Source: Amphibiibacter pelophylacis (GTDB lineage: Bacteria; Pseudomonadota; Gammaproteobacteria; Burkholderiales; Burkholderiaceae_C). From it: a DNA stretch of 64,000 nucleotides. Positions 10,760 to 18,940 of this stretch are shown here, piece after piece. The first letter of the stretch is position 1, and each line of letters begins with the position of its first letter. Under the pieces are notes generated by a model. It searched no databases, had not been told where the DNA came from, and was given only the letters and a program-made list of their open reading frames with translations. The DNA lies in the NCBI RefSeq assembly GCF_037688875.1, contig NZ_JAWDIE010000007.1, positions 62,001 through 126,000 of the forward strand. The letters are read 5' to 3'. The translations under genes were made by a program, and so were the position numbers.

Positions 10760-13700
10760 ATGTCCAAAGCAATCCCCCCCCTGCTCGCACTCACGGCCGC
10801 TCTGGCCGCCGCCTTCCCGGCCCAGGCGGCCACGCTGGGGGCATTTGCTCCCCAGGCCGAGATCGGCTCCGCACTGCGCTGGCAGATTCCCCTCCAGGGC
10901 AACGATCTGCCGCTGGATGCGTCCTGCGTGCGCGTCAGCGCCACCCAAGGCGACAGCGGACTGCGCATCAGCCACAGCGTGACCGGCAATGTCCTGACCA
11001 TCCGCTCGCTGGGCCCTGTGCAGGAGCCCGTGGTCAATGTGCGCATCAGCCTGGGCTGCCCGACCACATTTGATCGCACCCTGGTCGCCCTGGCTGATCC
11101 GCCGGGCAGCGCCCGTGCGGCACCGGCGGTCGCTGCACCGGCTCCAGTTGCAGCGGCGCCTTCGGCTCCGGCTGTGGCCACGACCATTGCTCAGGCAGAA
11201 GCCAGCGCAGCAACGGCTGCGGCCCCTGCCGTGACGCCTGCCCCGGCGCGCCTGCCGCGCGTCCCCAGTGCCGAGCTGCCCGCGCTGGCCCAGGTGCCGA
11301 CGCCCGCCCGCAATGTGCCGCCCGCCACACCGGAGCGCAGTGCGCAGGAAGCGCCACGCACGTCAGTGCTGGATGCGCCAGCGTCCACCCCATCTCCTGT
11401 GGCCGTCAGCCCGGATGCCCTGCTGGCCGCGCAATTGCGCACGGCCGACGAAGCCATTGCCCGCGCGCTGGGACGCGCCGTACCCAGCGCCAGCCGCAGC
11501 GCCAGTGCAGCGCCCCCGCGCCGCGCCGCCGAAAGCCGCGCCACGGCGCCCCGTCGCAGCACGGCCAGCGTGACGCGCAAGCGCCCCGCTGCACCGCCCA
11601 GCCGCCCGAGCCGGGCGCTGGCTGCGGCCTCTGCCGCATCGGCTGCCACCAGTGCCGATCTGGACGACACCCTGCCGCTGACCGCCGGGGTGCCCCGCTC
11701 GCCGCAGGTTGGTGACCGCCTGCGCCTGGACGACATCCAGCACGGCCTGACGCTGGACGACCAGTGGGTCGAGCCCACGGCCAACGCCACGACCACCGCT
11801 GGACAGGCCAGCGAGCAGATCCTCTTCGGCCAGGACGCCGCCGCCAGCGAGGCGCGCATCCTGCAGCTCGAGAAAGAAGTCGGCGATCTGCGCAGCCAGG
11901 TCGCCCAAGGCGGTTCAGGCAGCGCAGGCGCTCCGGCGGCCAGCGCAGGAACTCCAGCCAGCGACGACAGCAGCTGGATGACCTGGGCTCTGGCCGCAGG
12001 CGGTGGCCTGCTGGCCCTGCTGCTGGCCCTGGCCGTGATGCGCCGTCGCAAAGGTCAGACGAAAGACGCTGGCAGCGACGCGGCCCAGTCTCTGGCACCC
12101 CGCACCGCCGCCAAAACGCCGCTGCAGCCCTGGGAGACCGCACCCGAGACCGCCCTGCCCGTGGCAGCACCCGAACCCCCGACGCCCGCAGTTGCGCCGG
12201 CGCCCGAAGCCGCTCCGGCCAGCTTCTTTGAAGAGCTGGATGAGCCCGCCGCTGCACCGGCCGTGGCCGCCGCTGCGCCCGAACCGGACAACGCCGATCT
12301 GCTGCTGGACGAAGAATGGGCCCAGCCGCCCAGCGACGAGCTGACCGCGCACTTCCACTACGACGATCTGGTCGATCTGCAGCAGCAGACCGAGTTTTTT
12401 GCCGCCTTCGAGGACGACGACAAGGCCGTGGCCCTGCTGGGCGAATCGGTCAAGGGCCGCGCCGCGCGCTGCCCGATCGTCTACGGCCACCTGCTGGAGC
12501 TGCTGCAGCGCCAGGGCGACGAAGCCACGTACGCGCAGGTCAGCGAGCGCTACCGCCGCCTGTTTGGTGCTGCAGCGCCCGCCTTCGGCCAGCCTGTGCT
12601 GGACGGCCCGGGCCTCGAAACCTACCCCGAGCTGCTGCAGCCGGTGGAAGACGCTGCCGCGCAGCCGCAGGAGGCCATGGCCCTGCTGGACGGCATCCTT
12701 TTCCCGACCTCGCCCGAACTGTCCAGCCTGACGCTGCCCGCTTACTGCGACGCTCTGGCGCGCTACGGCGAGCTGCACACGCGCTGGACCGAACAGGGCG
12801 GTCTGACCTCGCCCGCAGCCAGCCTGCCTTTCGCCGACGACGCGCTGCAGTCGCGGGCCACCAGCAGCCCGGTCGAGGCGGCGACTGCCGCCGCTCCAGC
12901 CGCCGCAGTCGCCATGGCGGCCGCTGCGACTGCCGCCGCTGCTGCGGGCGCCGCCGCCGCGCTGGCCAGCCCCTCGGCCCCAGCCGAAGCCGCCGCCGGA
13001 TCGGACGATGACGACCAGGCCGACAGCCCGCTGGCCGAGTTCCAGCGCCTGTTTGGCGCGGAACCCGAAGCCGAATCAGGTGCAGAGGCCAGCGAAGAGG
13101 CCACAGCCCACTCGGCCCACGACGCCAGCAGCGATGACCTGGACATTGATCTGGATGACGGCGCCGATGCGCCGTCCGCCGACCTGAGCGTGGCCCAGGT
13201 GGCCGCGCCGCCCGCGCCGGAAGGTTGGCCGCAGACGCCGCAGCAGGCGCAATCCCTGCCGGTGTTCGAGGGAGCCGCCGAGGGCGACGAGGAACTGCTG
13301 TCCGCCTTCAGCGAGGCTTGGGACGCCGCTGAAAGCGTGCCGCCCGACGAGCACGGCGGCGACATCACCGATTTCACGCCCATCCCGGATCTGCCGGCGA
13401 CGCCAACGCCAGCCCAGACGGAAACCCCCGAAGACGTGCTGGACGCGGGCGACCTGGATCTCGATTTCGATCTGGACGATCTGGCGCTGGAAGAACCCGC
13501 CGCCGCGCCCGCACCCGCTGCGGAAAGCCCGGACGTACTGGCCGATCTGGAGGCCGAGCTCGACAGCATGGCCCTGAGTCCGGCTGGTGCGCCCGAACCG
13601 GCTGCCGACGAGGCGGTGGACGTCGATTTCGACGCCCTGCTGGGCGACATGGCGCTGGACGACAGCCCGGCAGTGGCTTCGCCCGCCCCGGCCCCTGCGG

Positions 13701-13879
13701 CGGCGACGGCTGCAGCGGCCAAGAGCGACGATCTGGACTTCGATTTCGACGACCTGCTCGCCCTGAGCGAAGACGGCGCCAAGGCCAGCCAGACCCCGGC
13801 GGCGGCCGCTCCCGCCCCCGCTGATCCGGCCGACGATTTCGCCAGCCTGCTGCGCTCCAACAGCGGCAAGAAGTTCTGA
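10760..13879 (+). CDS. fimV: FimV-like pilus assembly/polar hub protein
   Basis: FimV proteins are inner-membrane, peptidoglycan-associated hubs for type IV pili and polar organisation. From the start at 10760 the 1039-residue product has a signal peptide (SKAIPPLLALTAALAAAFPAQA) and the FimV N-terminal beta domain (LGAFAPQAEIGSALRW). A long Ala/Pro/Arg-rich periplasmic region follows, then a short coiled coil (ILQLEKEVGDLRSQV), one transmembrane segment (about residues 411-433, followed by RRRK), and a very acidic cytoplasmic part. The latter has a TPR-like block (FFAAFEDDDKAVALLGESVK) and D/E-rich repeats. I see no clear LysM domain. An in-frame ATG at 10703 would spoil the signal peptide. 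Confidence 0.85.
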   Translation: MSKAIPPLLALTAALAAAFPAQAATLGAFAPQAEIGSALRWQIPLQGNDLPLDASCVRVSATQGDSGLRISHSVTGNVLTIRSLGPVQEPVVNVRISLGCPTTFDRTLVALADPPGSARAAPAVAAPAPVAAAPSAPAVATTIAQAEASAATAAAPAVTPAPARLPRVPSAELPALAQVPTPARNVPPATPERSAQEAPRTSVLDAPASTPSPVAVSPDALLAAQLRTADEAIARALGRAVPSASRSASAAPPRRAAESRATAPRRSTASVTRKRPAAPPSRPSRALAAASAASAATSADLDDTLPLTAGVPRSPQVGDRLRLDDIQHGLTLDDQWVEPTANATTTAGQASEQILFGQDAAASEARILQLEKEVGDLRSQVAQGGSGSAGAPAASAGTPASDDSSWMTWALAAGGGLLALLLALAVMRRRKGQTKDAGSDAAQSLAPRTAAKTPLQPWETAPETALPVAAPEPPTPAVAPAPEAAPASFFEELDEPAAAPAVAAAAPEPDNADLLLDEEWAQPPSDELTAHFHYDDLVDLQQQTEFFAAFEDDDKAVALLGESVKGRAARCPIVYGHLLELLQRQGDEATYAQVSERYRRLFGAAAPAFGQPVLDGPGLETYPELLQPVEDAAAQPQEAMALLDGILFPTSPELSSLTLPAYCDALARYGELHTRWTEQGGLTSPAASLPFADDALQSRATSSPVEAATAAAPAAAVAMAAAATAAAAAGAAAALASPSAPAEAAAGSDDDDQADSPLAEFQRLFGAEPEAESGAEASEEATAHSAHDASSDDLDIDLDDGADAPSADLSVAQVAAPPAPEGWPQTPQQAQSLPVFEGAAEGDEELLSAFSEAWDAAESVPPDEHGGDITDFTPIPDLPATPTPAQTETPEDVLDAGDLDLDFDLDDLALEEPAAAPAPAAESPDVLADLEAELDSMALSPAGAPEPAADEAVDVDFDALLGDMALDDSPAVASPAPAPAAATAAAAKSDDLDFDFDDLLALSEDGAKASQTPAAAAPAPADPADDFASLLRSNSGKKF

Positions 13880-13923
13880 TCCGAAGAAGCTGAAGCTGGC
13901 ACGCGGATCGCCCCCGCGCCGCC

Positions 13924-13966
13924 CACAAAAAACCCCGGTCACCGCAAGGTGCCGGGGTTTTTTGTG
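13924..13966. terminator. Bidirectional terminator between fimV and tldD
   Basis: A 15-base perfect inverted repeat (CACAAAAAACCCCGG against CCGGGGTTTTTTGTG) with a 13-base loop. It is flanked by A and T runs in both orientations, so it can end fimV on the plus strand and tldD on the minus strand. It sits in the convergent gap. Confidence 0.92.
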
Positions 13967-13984
13967 GGGGAGGCCGCGGCCGGG

Positions 13985-15448
13985 TCAGGCGGTACCGCCC
14001 ACCGTCAGGCCTTCGATGCGCAGCGTAGGCTGGCCGACGCCGACGGGCACGCTCTGGCCCTCTTTGCCGCAGACGCCCACGCCGGTGTCCAGCTCCAGGT
14101 CGTTGCCTATCATGGACACGCGGGTCAGTACGTCGGGGCCGTTGCCCACCAGCGTCGCGCCCTTCACGGGGTACTGCAGCTTGCCGCCTTCGACCCACCA
14201 GGCTTCGCTGGCCGAGAAAACGAACTTGCCGCTGGTGATGTCGACCTGACCACCGCCGAAGTTGACGGCATACAGGCCCTTGTCCAGGCTGGCGATGATG
14301 GCCTGCGGATCGTCCTGCCCGGCCAGCATATAGGTGTTGGTCATGCGCGGCATGGGCAGGTGGGCGTAGCTTTCGCGGCGGCCGTTGCCGGTGGGCGCCA
14401 CTTTCATCAGACGCGCGTTCAGGCTGTCCTGGATGTAGCCTTTGAGGATGCCGTCCTCGATCAGCACGTTGCGCTGGCTGGCGCAGCCTTCGTCATCGAC
14501 GTTGAGCGAACCCCGGCGGTCGGGCAGCGTGCCGTCGTCCAGTACGGTGACGCCTTTGGCCGCCACGCGCTCGCCGATGCGGCCCGCGAAGGCGCTGGAG
14601 CCCTTGCGGTTGAAATCGCCCTCCAGCCCGTGGCCGATGGCCTCGTGCAGCAGCACGCCGGGCCAGCCCGGGCCGAGGACCACAGTCATCTCGCCGGCCG
14701 GTGCGGGGCGGGCTTCCAGGTTGAGCAGCGCACCCTGGACGGCCTTCTCGACGTAGCTGGCAACCAGTTCATCGTTGAAATACAGCAGGTCGTAGCGCCC
14801 GCCGCCGCCGGACGATCCCACCTCGCGGCGGCCGTTCTGCTCGGCGATCACGGTGACCGACATGCGCACCAGCGGGCGCACATCGGCGGCGCGCGTGCCA
14901 TCGGCGCGGGCGATCATCACCACATCGTATTCGGCAGCCAGGCCGACCATGACCTGCACCACGCGCGGATCGCGGGCGCGGGCCAGGCGCTCGGCGCGCT
15001 CCAGCAGGCTGACTTTGGCCGCGCTGTCCAGCGAGGCGATGGGGTCAAAGGGGCGGTACAGCTCGCGGATGGGCGCGATGATCTGGGGCGCATCGACCTT
15101 GATGCGGCGGCTCTGCCCTGCCGCCGCAATGCTGCGCACGGTGCTGGCGGCGCCCAGCAGGGCGTCGGGCGTCAGCGCGTCAGAGTAGGCGAAGGCGGTT
15201 TTTTCGCCCGACAGGGCGCGCACGCCCACGCCCTGGTCAATGGAGAAGCTGCCGCTTTTGACGATGCCTTCCTCCAGGCTCCAGCCCTCGCTGCGCGTGT
15301 ACTGGAAGTAGAGGTCGGCGTCGTCCACATCGTGGGCGGCCATGCGCGAGAAGGCCTCGCGCAGATGGGCTTCGGTGAGGCCATGAGGCTCCAGAAGGAG
15401 CTGCTGCGCGACGGCCAGTCGCGCCAGGGTGGGTTCAGTGCTGATCAT
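13985..15448 (-). CDS. tldD: Metalloprotease TldD
   Basis: TldD, with TldE/PmbA, forms a peptidase that processes microcin B17 and CcdA and trims modified peptides. The 487-residue protein (start at 15448, MISTEPTLARLAVAQQLLLE) carries the zinc motif HEAIGHGLEGD and the conserved N-terminal YFQYTRSEGWSLEEGIVKSG. The start overlaps the stop of the upstream transporter gene (ATGA), so translation is probably coupled. No tldE is in the window. Downstream lies the shared terminator with fimV. Confidence 0.95.
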   Translation of the reverse strand: MISTEPTLARLAVAQQLLLEPHGLTEAHLREAFSRMAAHDVDDADLYFQYTRSEGWSLEEGIVKSGSFSIDQGVGVRALSGEKTAFAYSDALTPDALLGAASTVRSIAAAGQSRRIKVDAPQIIAPIRELYRPFDPIASLDSAAKVSLLERAERLARARDPRVVQVMVGLAAEYDVVMIARADGTRAADVRPLVRMSVTVIAEQNGRREVGSSGGGGRYDLLYFNDELVASYVEKAVQGALLNLEARPAPAGEMTVVLGPGWPGVLLHEAIGHGLEGDFNRKGSSAFAGRIGERVAAKGVTVLDDGTLPDRRGSLNVDDEGCASQRNVLIEDGILKGYIQDSLNARLMKVAPTGNGRRESYAHLPMPRMTNTYMLAGQDDPQAIIASLDKGLYAVNFGGGQVDITSGKFVFSASEAWWVEGGKLQYPVKGATLVGNGPDVLTRVSMIGNDLELDTGVGVCGKEGQSVPVGVGQPTLRIEGLTVGGTA

Positions 15449-16422
15449 GGGGTGATTGTAGGAGCGCCATCCGCGGCCTGCACGCCTTTTGCGGGAAGCC
15501 CGGCGCGGCGGGACCAGTATGCGGCCAGGATAGAGCCGGACACGTTGTGCCAGACGCTGAAAATGGCGCTGGGCACCGCCGCCAGCGGCGTGAAATGCTG
15601 CGTGGCCAGCGCCACGCCCAGGCCCGAATTCTGCATGCCCACCTCGATGGCCAGCGTCTTGCGCGACGGGTAAGGCAGCCCGGCCAGCTTCGCCGCGCCA
15701 TAGCCCAGCAGCAGACCCAGCCCGTTGTGCAGCATGACCACGCCCAGGATGAGCAGGCCGCTGTCCAGAATGCGCGCGCGGCTCAGCGCGACCACGGCGG
15801 CCACCACCGCCACAATGGTCAGCACCGACACCAGCGGCATCGCCTGCTCGATGCGCTGCGTGCGCTCGCCCAGCAGCGCCTTGGCCGCCATGCCCAGCAC
15901 CACCGGCACCAGCACGACCTGAACCACCGAGATGAACATGGCCCAGGCCGACACCTCCAGCCACTGGCTGGCCAGCAGGTAAATGAGGGCCGGGGTGACA
16001 AGCGGCGCCAGCAGCGTGGTCACCGAAGTCAGCGCCACCGACAGCGCCGTATCGCCGCGCGCCAGAAAGGTGATGACGTTGGACGCCGTTCCGCCCGGAC
16101 AGGCGCCGACCAGGATGACGCCCACGGCCACTTCCGGGGGCAGACGCAGCCCGGTGGCCAGCGCCCAGGCCAGCCCCGGCATGATGATGAACTGCGCCGC
16201 CACGCCAATCGCCACGGCGCGCGGCTGGGCCAGCACCTTGCGGAAATCACCCAGCGACAGCGTCATCCCCATGCCAAACATGATCACGCCCAGCATCAGC
16301 GGAATCCACGGGCCAATCCAGGTGAAAGCCGATGGCGCCAGCAGCGCCAGCCCCGTGAAAGCCAGCACCCACAAGGCAAAAGTGCGGCCCATCCAGGCGC
16401 TCAGGGTATTTATTGTCGGCAT
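15445..16422 (-). CDS. Bile acid:sodium symporter (BASS) family transporter
   Basis: A 325-residue membrane protein with about ten hydrophobic segments, the BASS-family size. Typical features include the early MLGVIMFGMGMTLSLGDFRK segment and the GACPGGTASNVITFLARGD motif, which matches the family's sodium-site region. The substrate is not deducible; family members move bile acids, pantoate, pyruvate and other organic acids with sodium. The stop codon overlaps the tldD start, forming a two-gene unit. It is followed upstream by the toxin-antitoxin-like pair after only six bases, without an obvious terminator. Confidence 0.9.
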   Translation of the reverse strand: MPTINTLSAWMGRTFALWVLAFTGLALLAPSAFTWIGPWIPLMLGVIMFGMGMTLSLGDFRKVLAQPRAVAIGVAAQFIIMPGLAWALATGLRLPPEVAVGVILVGACPGGTASNVITFLARGDTALSVALTSVTTLLAPLVTPALIYLLASQWLEVSAWAMFISVVQVVLVPVVLGMAAKALLGERTQRIEQAMPLVSVLTIVAVVAAVVALSRARILDSGLLILGVVMLHNGLGLLLGYGAAKLAGLPYPSRKTLAIEVGMQNSGLGVALATQHFTPLAAVPSAIFSVWHNVSGSILAAYWSRRAGLPAKGVQAADGAPTITP

Positions 16423-16428
16423 ATATTT

Positions 16429-17112
16429 TCAGTTCGAACAGGTCAGGTGTTTTGATCCGAGCGCCACAGTCGGGAGCTCACGCACCATTTTCACGGATTC
16501 GATGAGGGTATTTTTCTCGGCTGAAGTCAGTGTTTTCAGATCACCATCATTGAAATAGACCAGCGCCTTCAGGCTCTCACTGGGCTGAAAGTTGAGGCCG
16601 AACATCACGCGGGCGCTGGCAAGGCCGCGTGACAGACTGACCCCGGCATTGATCATGGCGGCAATGTCGCGATAATCTTTGGCCTCGGCGCGTTGAAGAA
16701 CGACTTTGACTTTGGTCGCCATCAGATCATCAAAAGAAGCCACCTGCAAAATACCGTCGTCGGTATATTCAGGCTCACCGACACGGCCAAAGGTGATATT
16801 GCCGAAGAAGGCGATTTTGACGCGATCCAGATCTGAATCCCCCGGAGCAACCTGTACCACCCAGGCGTTTTCCTGATCCTGAAGTGTCGTGGCCTGCGAC
16901 AGGAATGGAAAAGCTGCCCGGATGGCATCACGATTCAATGGGTTTGCCGAGAAAAAATCAAAATCGATTGAATCCCGGCGCCCAAGCCGAAGTGCAATTG
17001 CAGTGCCGCCATACAGTACAAAACCGATCTTCGGGGCACTGGCAAGCTCAGGCCAAAGGCGCTTTTGAGCGCCGGGCAGTATGTCAAAGCAAGGTTTAAA
17101 CCGCCCTGTCAT
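16429..17112 (-). CDS. Nucleotidyltransferase of the AbiEii/AbiGii (DUF1814) toxin family
   Basis: The 227-residue protein contains LYGGTAIALRLGRRDSIDFD, which gives the GGT...DxD signature of the DUF1814/AbiEii nucleotidyltransferase fold. KVKVVLQRAEAKDYRDI follows; its K...KDxxDI pattern is also typical. Family members in AbiE systems and MenT-like toxins transfer nucleotides to tRNA or other targets. The gene is coupled (ATGA overlap) to a small upstream gene, as expected for a toxin-antitoxin pair. Base composition is a little lower in GC than the neighbours, which suggests mobility. Toxicity is inferred, not shown. Confidence 0.8.
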   Translation of the reverse strand: MTGRFKPCFDILPGAQKRLWPELASAPKIGFVLYGGTAIALRLGRRDSIDFDFFSANPLNRDAIRAAFPFLSQATTLQDQENAWVVQVAPGDSDLDRVKIAFFGNITFGRVGEPEYTDDGILQVASFDDLMATKVKVVLQRAEAKDYRDIAAMINAGVSLSRGLASARVMFGLNFQPSESLKALVYFNDGDLKTLTSAEKNTLIESVKMVRELPTVALGSKHLTCSN

Positions 17113-17408
17113 GCAAACCGCCGCACTGGCAAGGCGGGGACATCATCGTCGGCAATGGCCAGCCCCAGCCGGTAGTGCCAATATGCCCAGGAGCGCTCAT
17201 TGAACTGGCCGGCTTGTGCATTTATCAGGATGTCGCGCAGGGCATCGTCGCCCACCTGTGAGGCCAGTAACTGGACATCGGAGTAATCCCCGATATTCAT
17301 CACCTGGGCAATCACCCGCTCAGGCATAGTCACAGCTTCTTCGGGCGATTTCCACCAGATGTATTTATGCGCCAATGGTTTCAAATGCTCCAGACTGATC
17401 TGAATCAT
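17109..17408 (-). CDS. Small putative antitoxin partner (DUF6922-like)
   Basis: A 99-residue protein with the pattern YIWWKSPEEAV...RVIAQVMNIGDYSDVQLLA...GDDALRDIL...RSWAYWHYRL. This resembles the small DUF6922-type proteins often found in front of AbiEii-like nucleotidyltransferases. The order W-x-x-E, hGDh, and a terminal SWxYW segment is what I rely on. Its stop overlaps the start of the nucleotidyltransferase gene, so the two are made together. It lacks the winged-helix of the classical AbiEi antitoxin, so a role as antitoxin is inferred only from context. Confidence 0.65.
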   Translation of the reverse strand: MIQISLEHLKPLAHKYIWWKSPEEAVTMPERVIAQVMNIGDYSDVQLLASQVGDDALRDILINAQAGQFNERSWAYWHYRLGLAIADDDVPALPVRRFA

Positions 17409-17500
17409 GGGGATATGGGCCCTGACAGTTTGAGGGTTTAAGGCTCAGAAATCTTACGGCATCAGGGACAGGGCGACAACCCGCATGACCCGCCCCTCCC

Positions 17501-17522
17501 CCAGAAGAACTAGTTCTTCTGG
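17501..17522. promoter_or_regulatory. 22-base perfect palindrome upstream of the nitrate operon
   Basis: The 11-base arm CCAGAAGAACT is followed at once by its exact reverse complement. It has no T run and so does not look like a terminator. It lies in the 231-base spacer between the divergent toxin-antitoxin-like pair and narK1, 117 bases before the probable narK1 start. A dimeric regulator site is the simplest reading. It does not match the FNR/Dnr consensus or the NarL 7-2-7 consensus. I see no convincing FNR box elsewhere in the spacer. Confidence 0.5.
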
Positions 17523-17639
17523 CCTCCCGCCACCCTCCCGCTGGCGAATTCACGGCGCGGGCCCTGCCGCCTACAGTGCCGGATGACCCTGGGGCCCGTT
17601 CCGGCCCGGGGATTTTCACCCCTTCATCCGCCCGACATC

Positions 17640-18890
17640 ATGCCTGCCGCCGCCGCATCACCCCCCTCGTCCCGCCAGGCCAATTCGGTTCTGGTCGCCA
17701 GCACCGTGGCCTTCACCCTGTGCTTCGCCGTCTGGATGATGTTTGCCGTGCTGGGCATTCCCATCAAGAAGCAGCTGGGCCTGAACGACACCCAGTTCGG
17801 CCTGCTGGCGGCCATGCCGGTGCTGACCGGCGCGCTGGTGCGCGTGCCGCTGGGCATCTGGACCGACCGCTACGGCGGCCGCCCGGTGTTCGCGCTGCTG
17901 ATGCTGGCCTGCGTCGTGCCGATCTGGCTGATGAGCTACGCCACCCAGTACTGGCACTTTCTGGTGCTGGCGCTGTTCGTGGGACTGGCCGGGGGATCGT
18001 TCTCGGTGGGCACGCCCTACGTGGCGCGCTGGTTCAGCCGCGAGCGCCAGGGTCTGGCCATGGGCATTTTCGGCGCGGGCAATTCGGGCTCGGCACTGAC
18101 CAAGTTCGTCGCTCCGGCCCTGATCGCTGGCGCGGGCACCTGGACCATCGTGCCCAAGGTCTACGCCGTGGTGATGGCCGTGACGGCCGTGCTGTTCTGG
18201 CTGTGCACCTCCAGCCGCCCCGAGCACCTGGTGACCCAGAGCGCCAGCCTGCGCGAGCAGATGCGCCTGCTGCGCGACCCGCGCGTGTGGCGCTACTGCC
18301 AGTACTACTCGGTGGTGTTTGGCGGCTACGTGGCGCTGGCGCTGTGGATGACGCAGTACTACATCGGCGAATACGGCTTCGACATCAAGCTGGCCGCGCT
18401 GCTGGCGGCCTGCTTCTCGCTGCCCGGCGGCGTGCTGCGCGCCGTGGGCGGCTGGGTCTCGGACAAGTACGGCGCCTACAAAACCACCTGGTGGGTGATG
18501 TGGGTGTGCTGGGTCTGCCTCTTCATCCTGAGCTACCCGCAGACGCACTTCACCGTGCTGACCGAAAACGGCCCGCGCAGCTTTGACATCGGCCTGAACC
18601 CCTGGATGTTCACCGCGCTGCTTTTCGTCGTGGGCATCGCCACGGCCATCGGCAAAGCCTCGGTGTTCAAGTTCATCGCCAACGACTTCAGCGACAACAT
18701 CGGCGCCGTCTCCGGCGTGGTCGGCCTGGCCGGGGGCCTGGGCGGCTTCCTGCTGCCCATCCTGTTTGGCATCGCGCTGGACCTGACGGGCATCCGCTCC
18801 AGCTGTTTCATGCTGATGTACGGCACCGTCTGCATCAGCCTGATCTGGATGCACTTCAGCTTCCGTGACAAAGCGTCCCAGTCCGCCTGA
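17640..18890 (+). CDS. narK1: Nitrate/nitrite transporter, NarK1 type (MFS)
   Basis: A 12-helix major facilitator protein of the nitrate/nitrite porter family. NarK1-type proteins are thought to import nitrate with protons. The N-terminus after the start is Ala/Ser-rich, then VAFTLCFAVWMMFAVLGIPI begins helix 1. The signature GPLGxxTDRxGGR-like segment (LGIWTDRYGGRPVF) and the nitrate motif GAGNSGSALTKF in helix 5 are present. The start is taken at 17640 (416 residues); an in-frame ATG at 17583 adds 19 residues, and neither has a strong ribosome-binding site. It is the first gene of the nar operon, 50 bases before narK2. Confidence 0.9.
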   Translation: MPAAAASPPSSRQANSVLVASTVAFTLCFAVWMMFAVLGIPIKKQLGLNDTQFGLLAAMPVLTGALVRVPLGIWTDRYGGRPVFALLMLACVVPIWLMSYATQYWHFLVLALFVGLAGGSFSVGTPYVARWFSRERQGLAMGIFGAGNSGSALTKFVAPALIAGAGTWTIVPKVYAVVMAVTAVLFWLCTSSRPEHLVTQSASLREQMRLLRDPRVWRYCQYYSVVFGGYVALALWMTQYYIGEYGFDIKLAALLAACFSLPGGVLRAVGGWVSDKYGAYKTTWWVMWVCWVCLFILSYPQTHFTVLTENGPRSFDIGLNPWMFTALLFVVGIATAIGKASVFKFIANDFSDNIGAVSGVVGLAGGLGGFLLPILFGIALDLTGIRSSCFMLMYGTVCISLIWMHFSFRDKASQSA

Positions 18891-18940
18891 ACCCGAACCG
18901 CATTTTTCTGAACCCTGATCCTGTCTGACCCGGAGCTGTT

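Noticed and set aside
12900..13000. GCC/GCG-rich tandem pattern in fimV
   Set aside because: It is coding alanine repeats within the FimV linker, not a DNA repeat with its own role.
17409..17639. FNR/Dnr box upstream of narK1
   Set aside because: No TTGAT-N4-ATCAA-like sequence is present. A TTGAG...CTCAG pair is too widely spaced.
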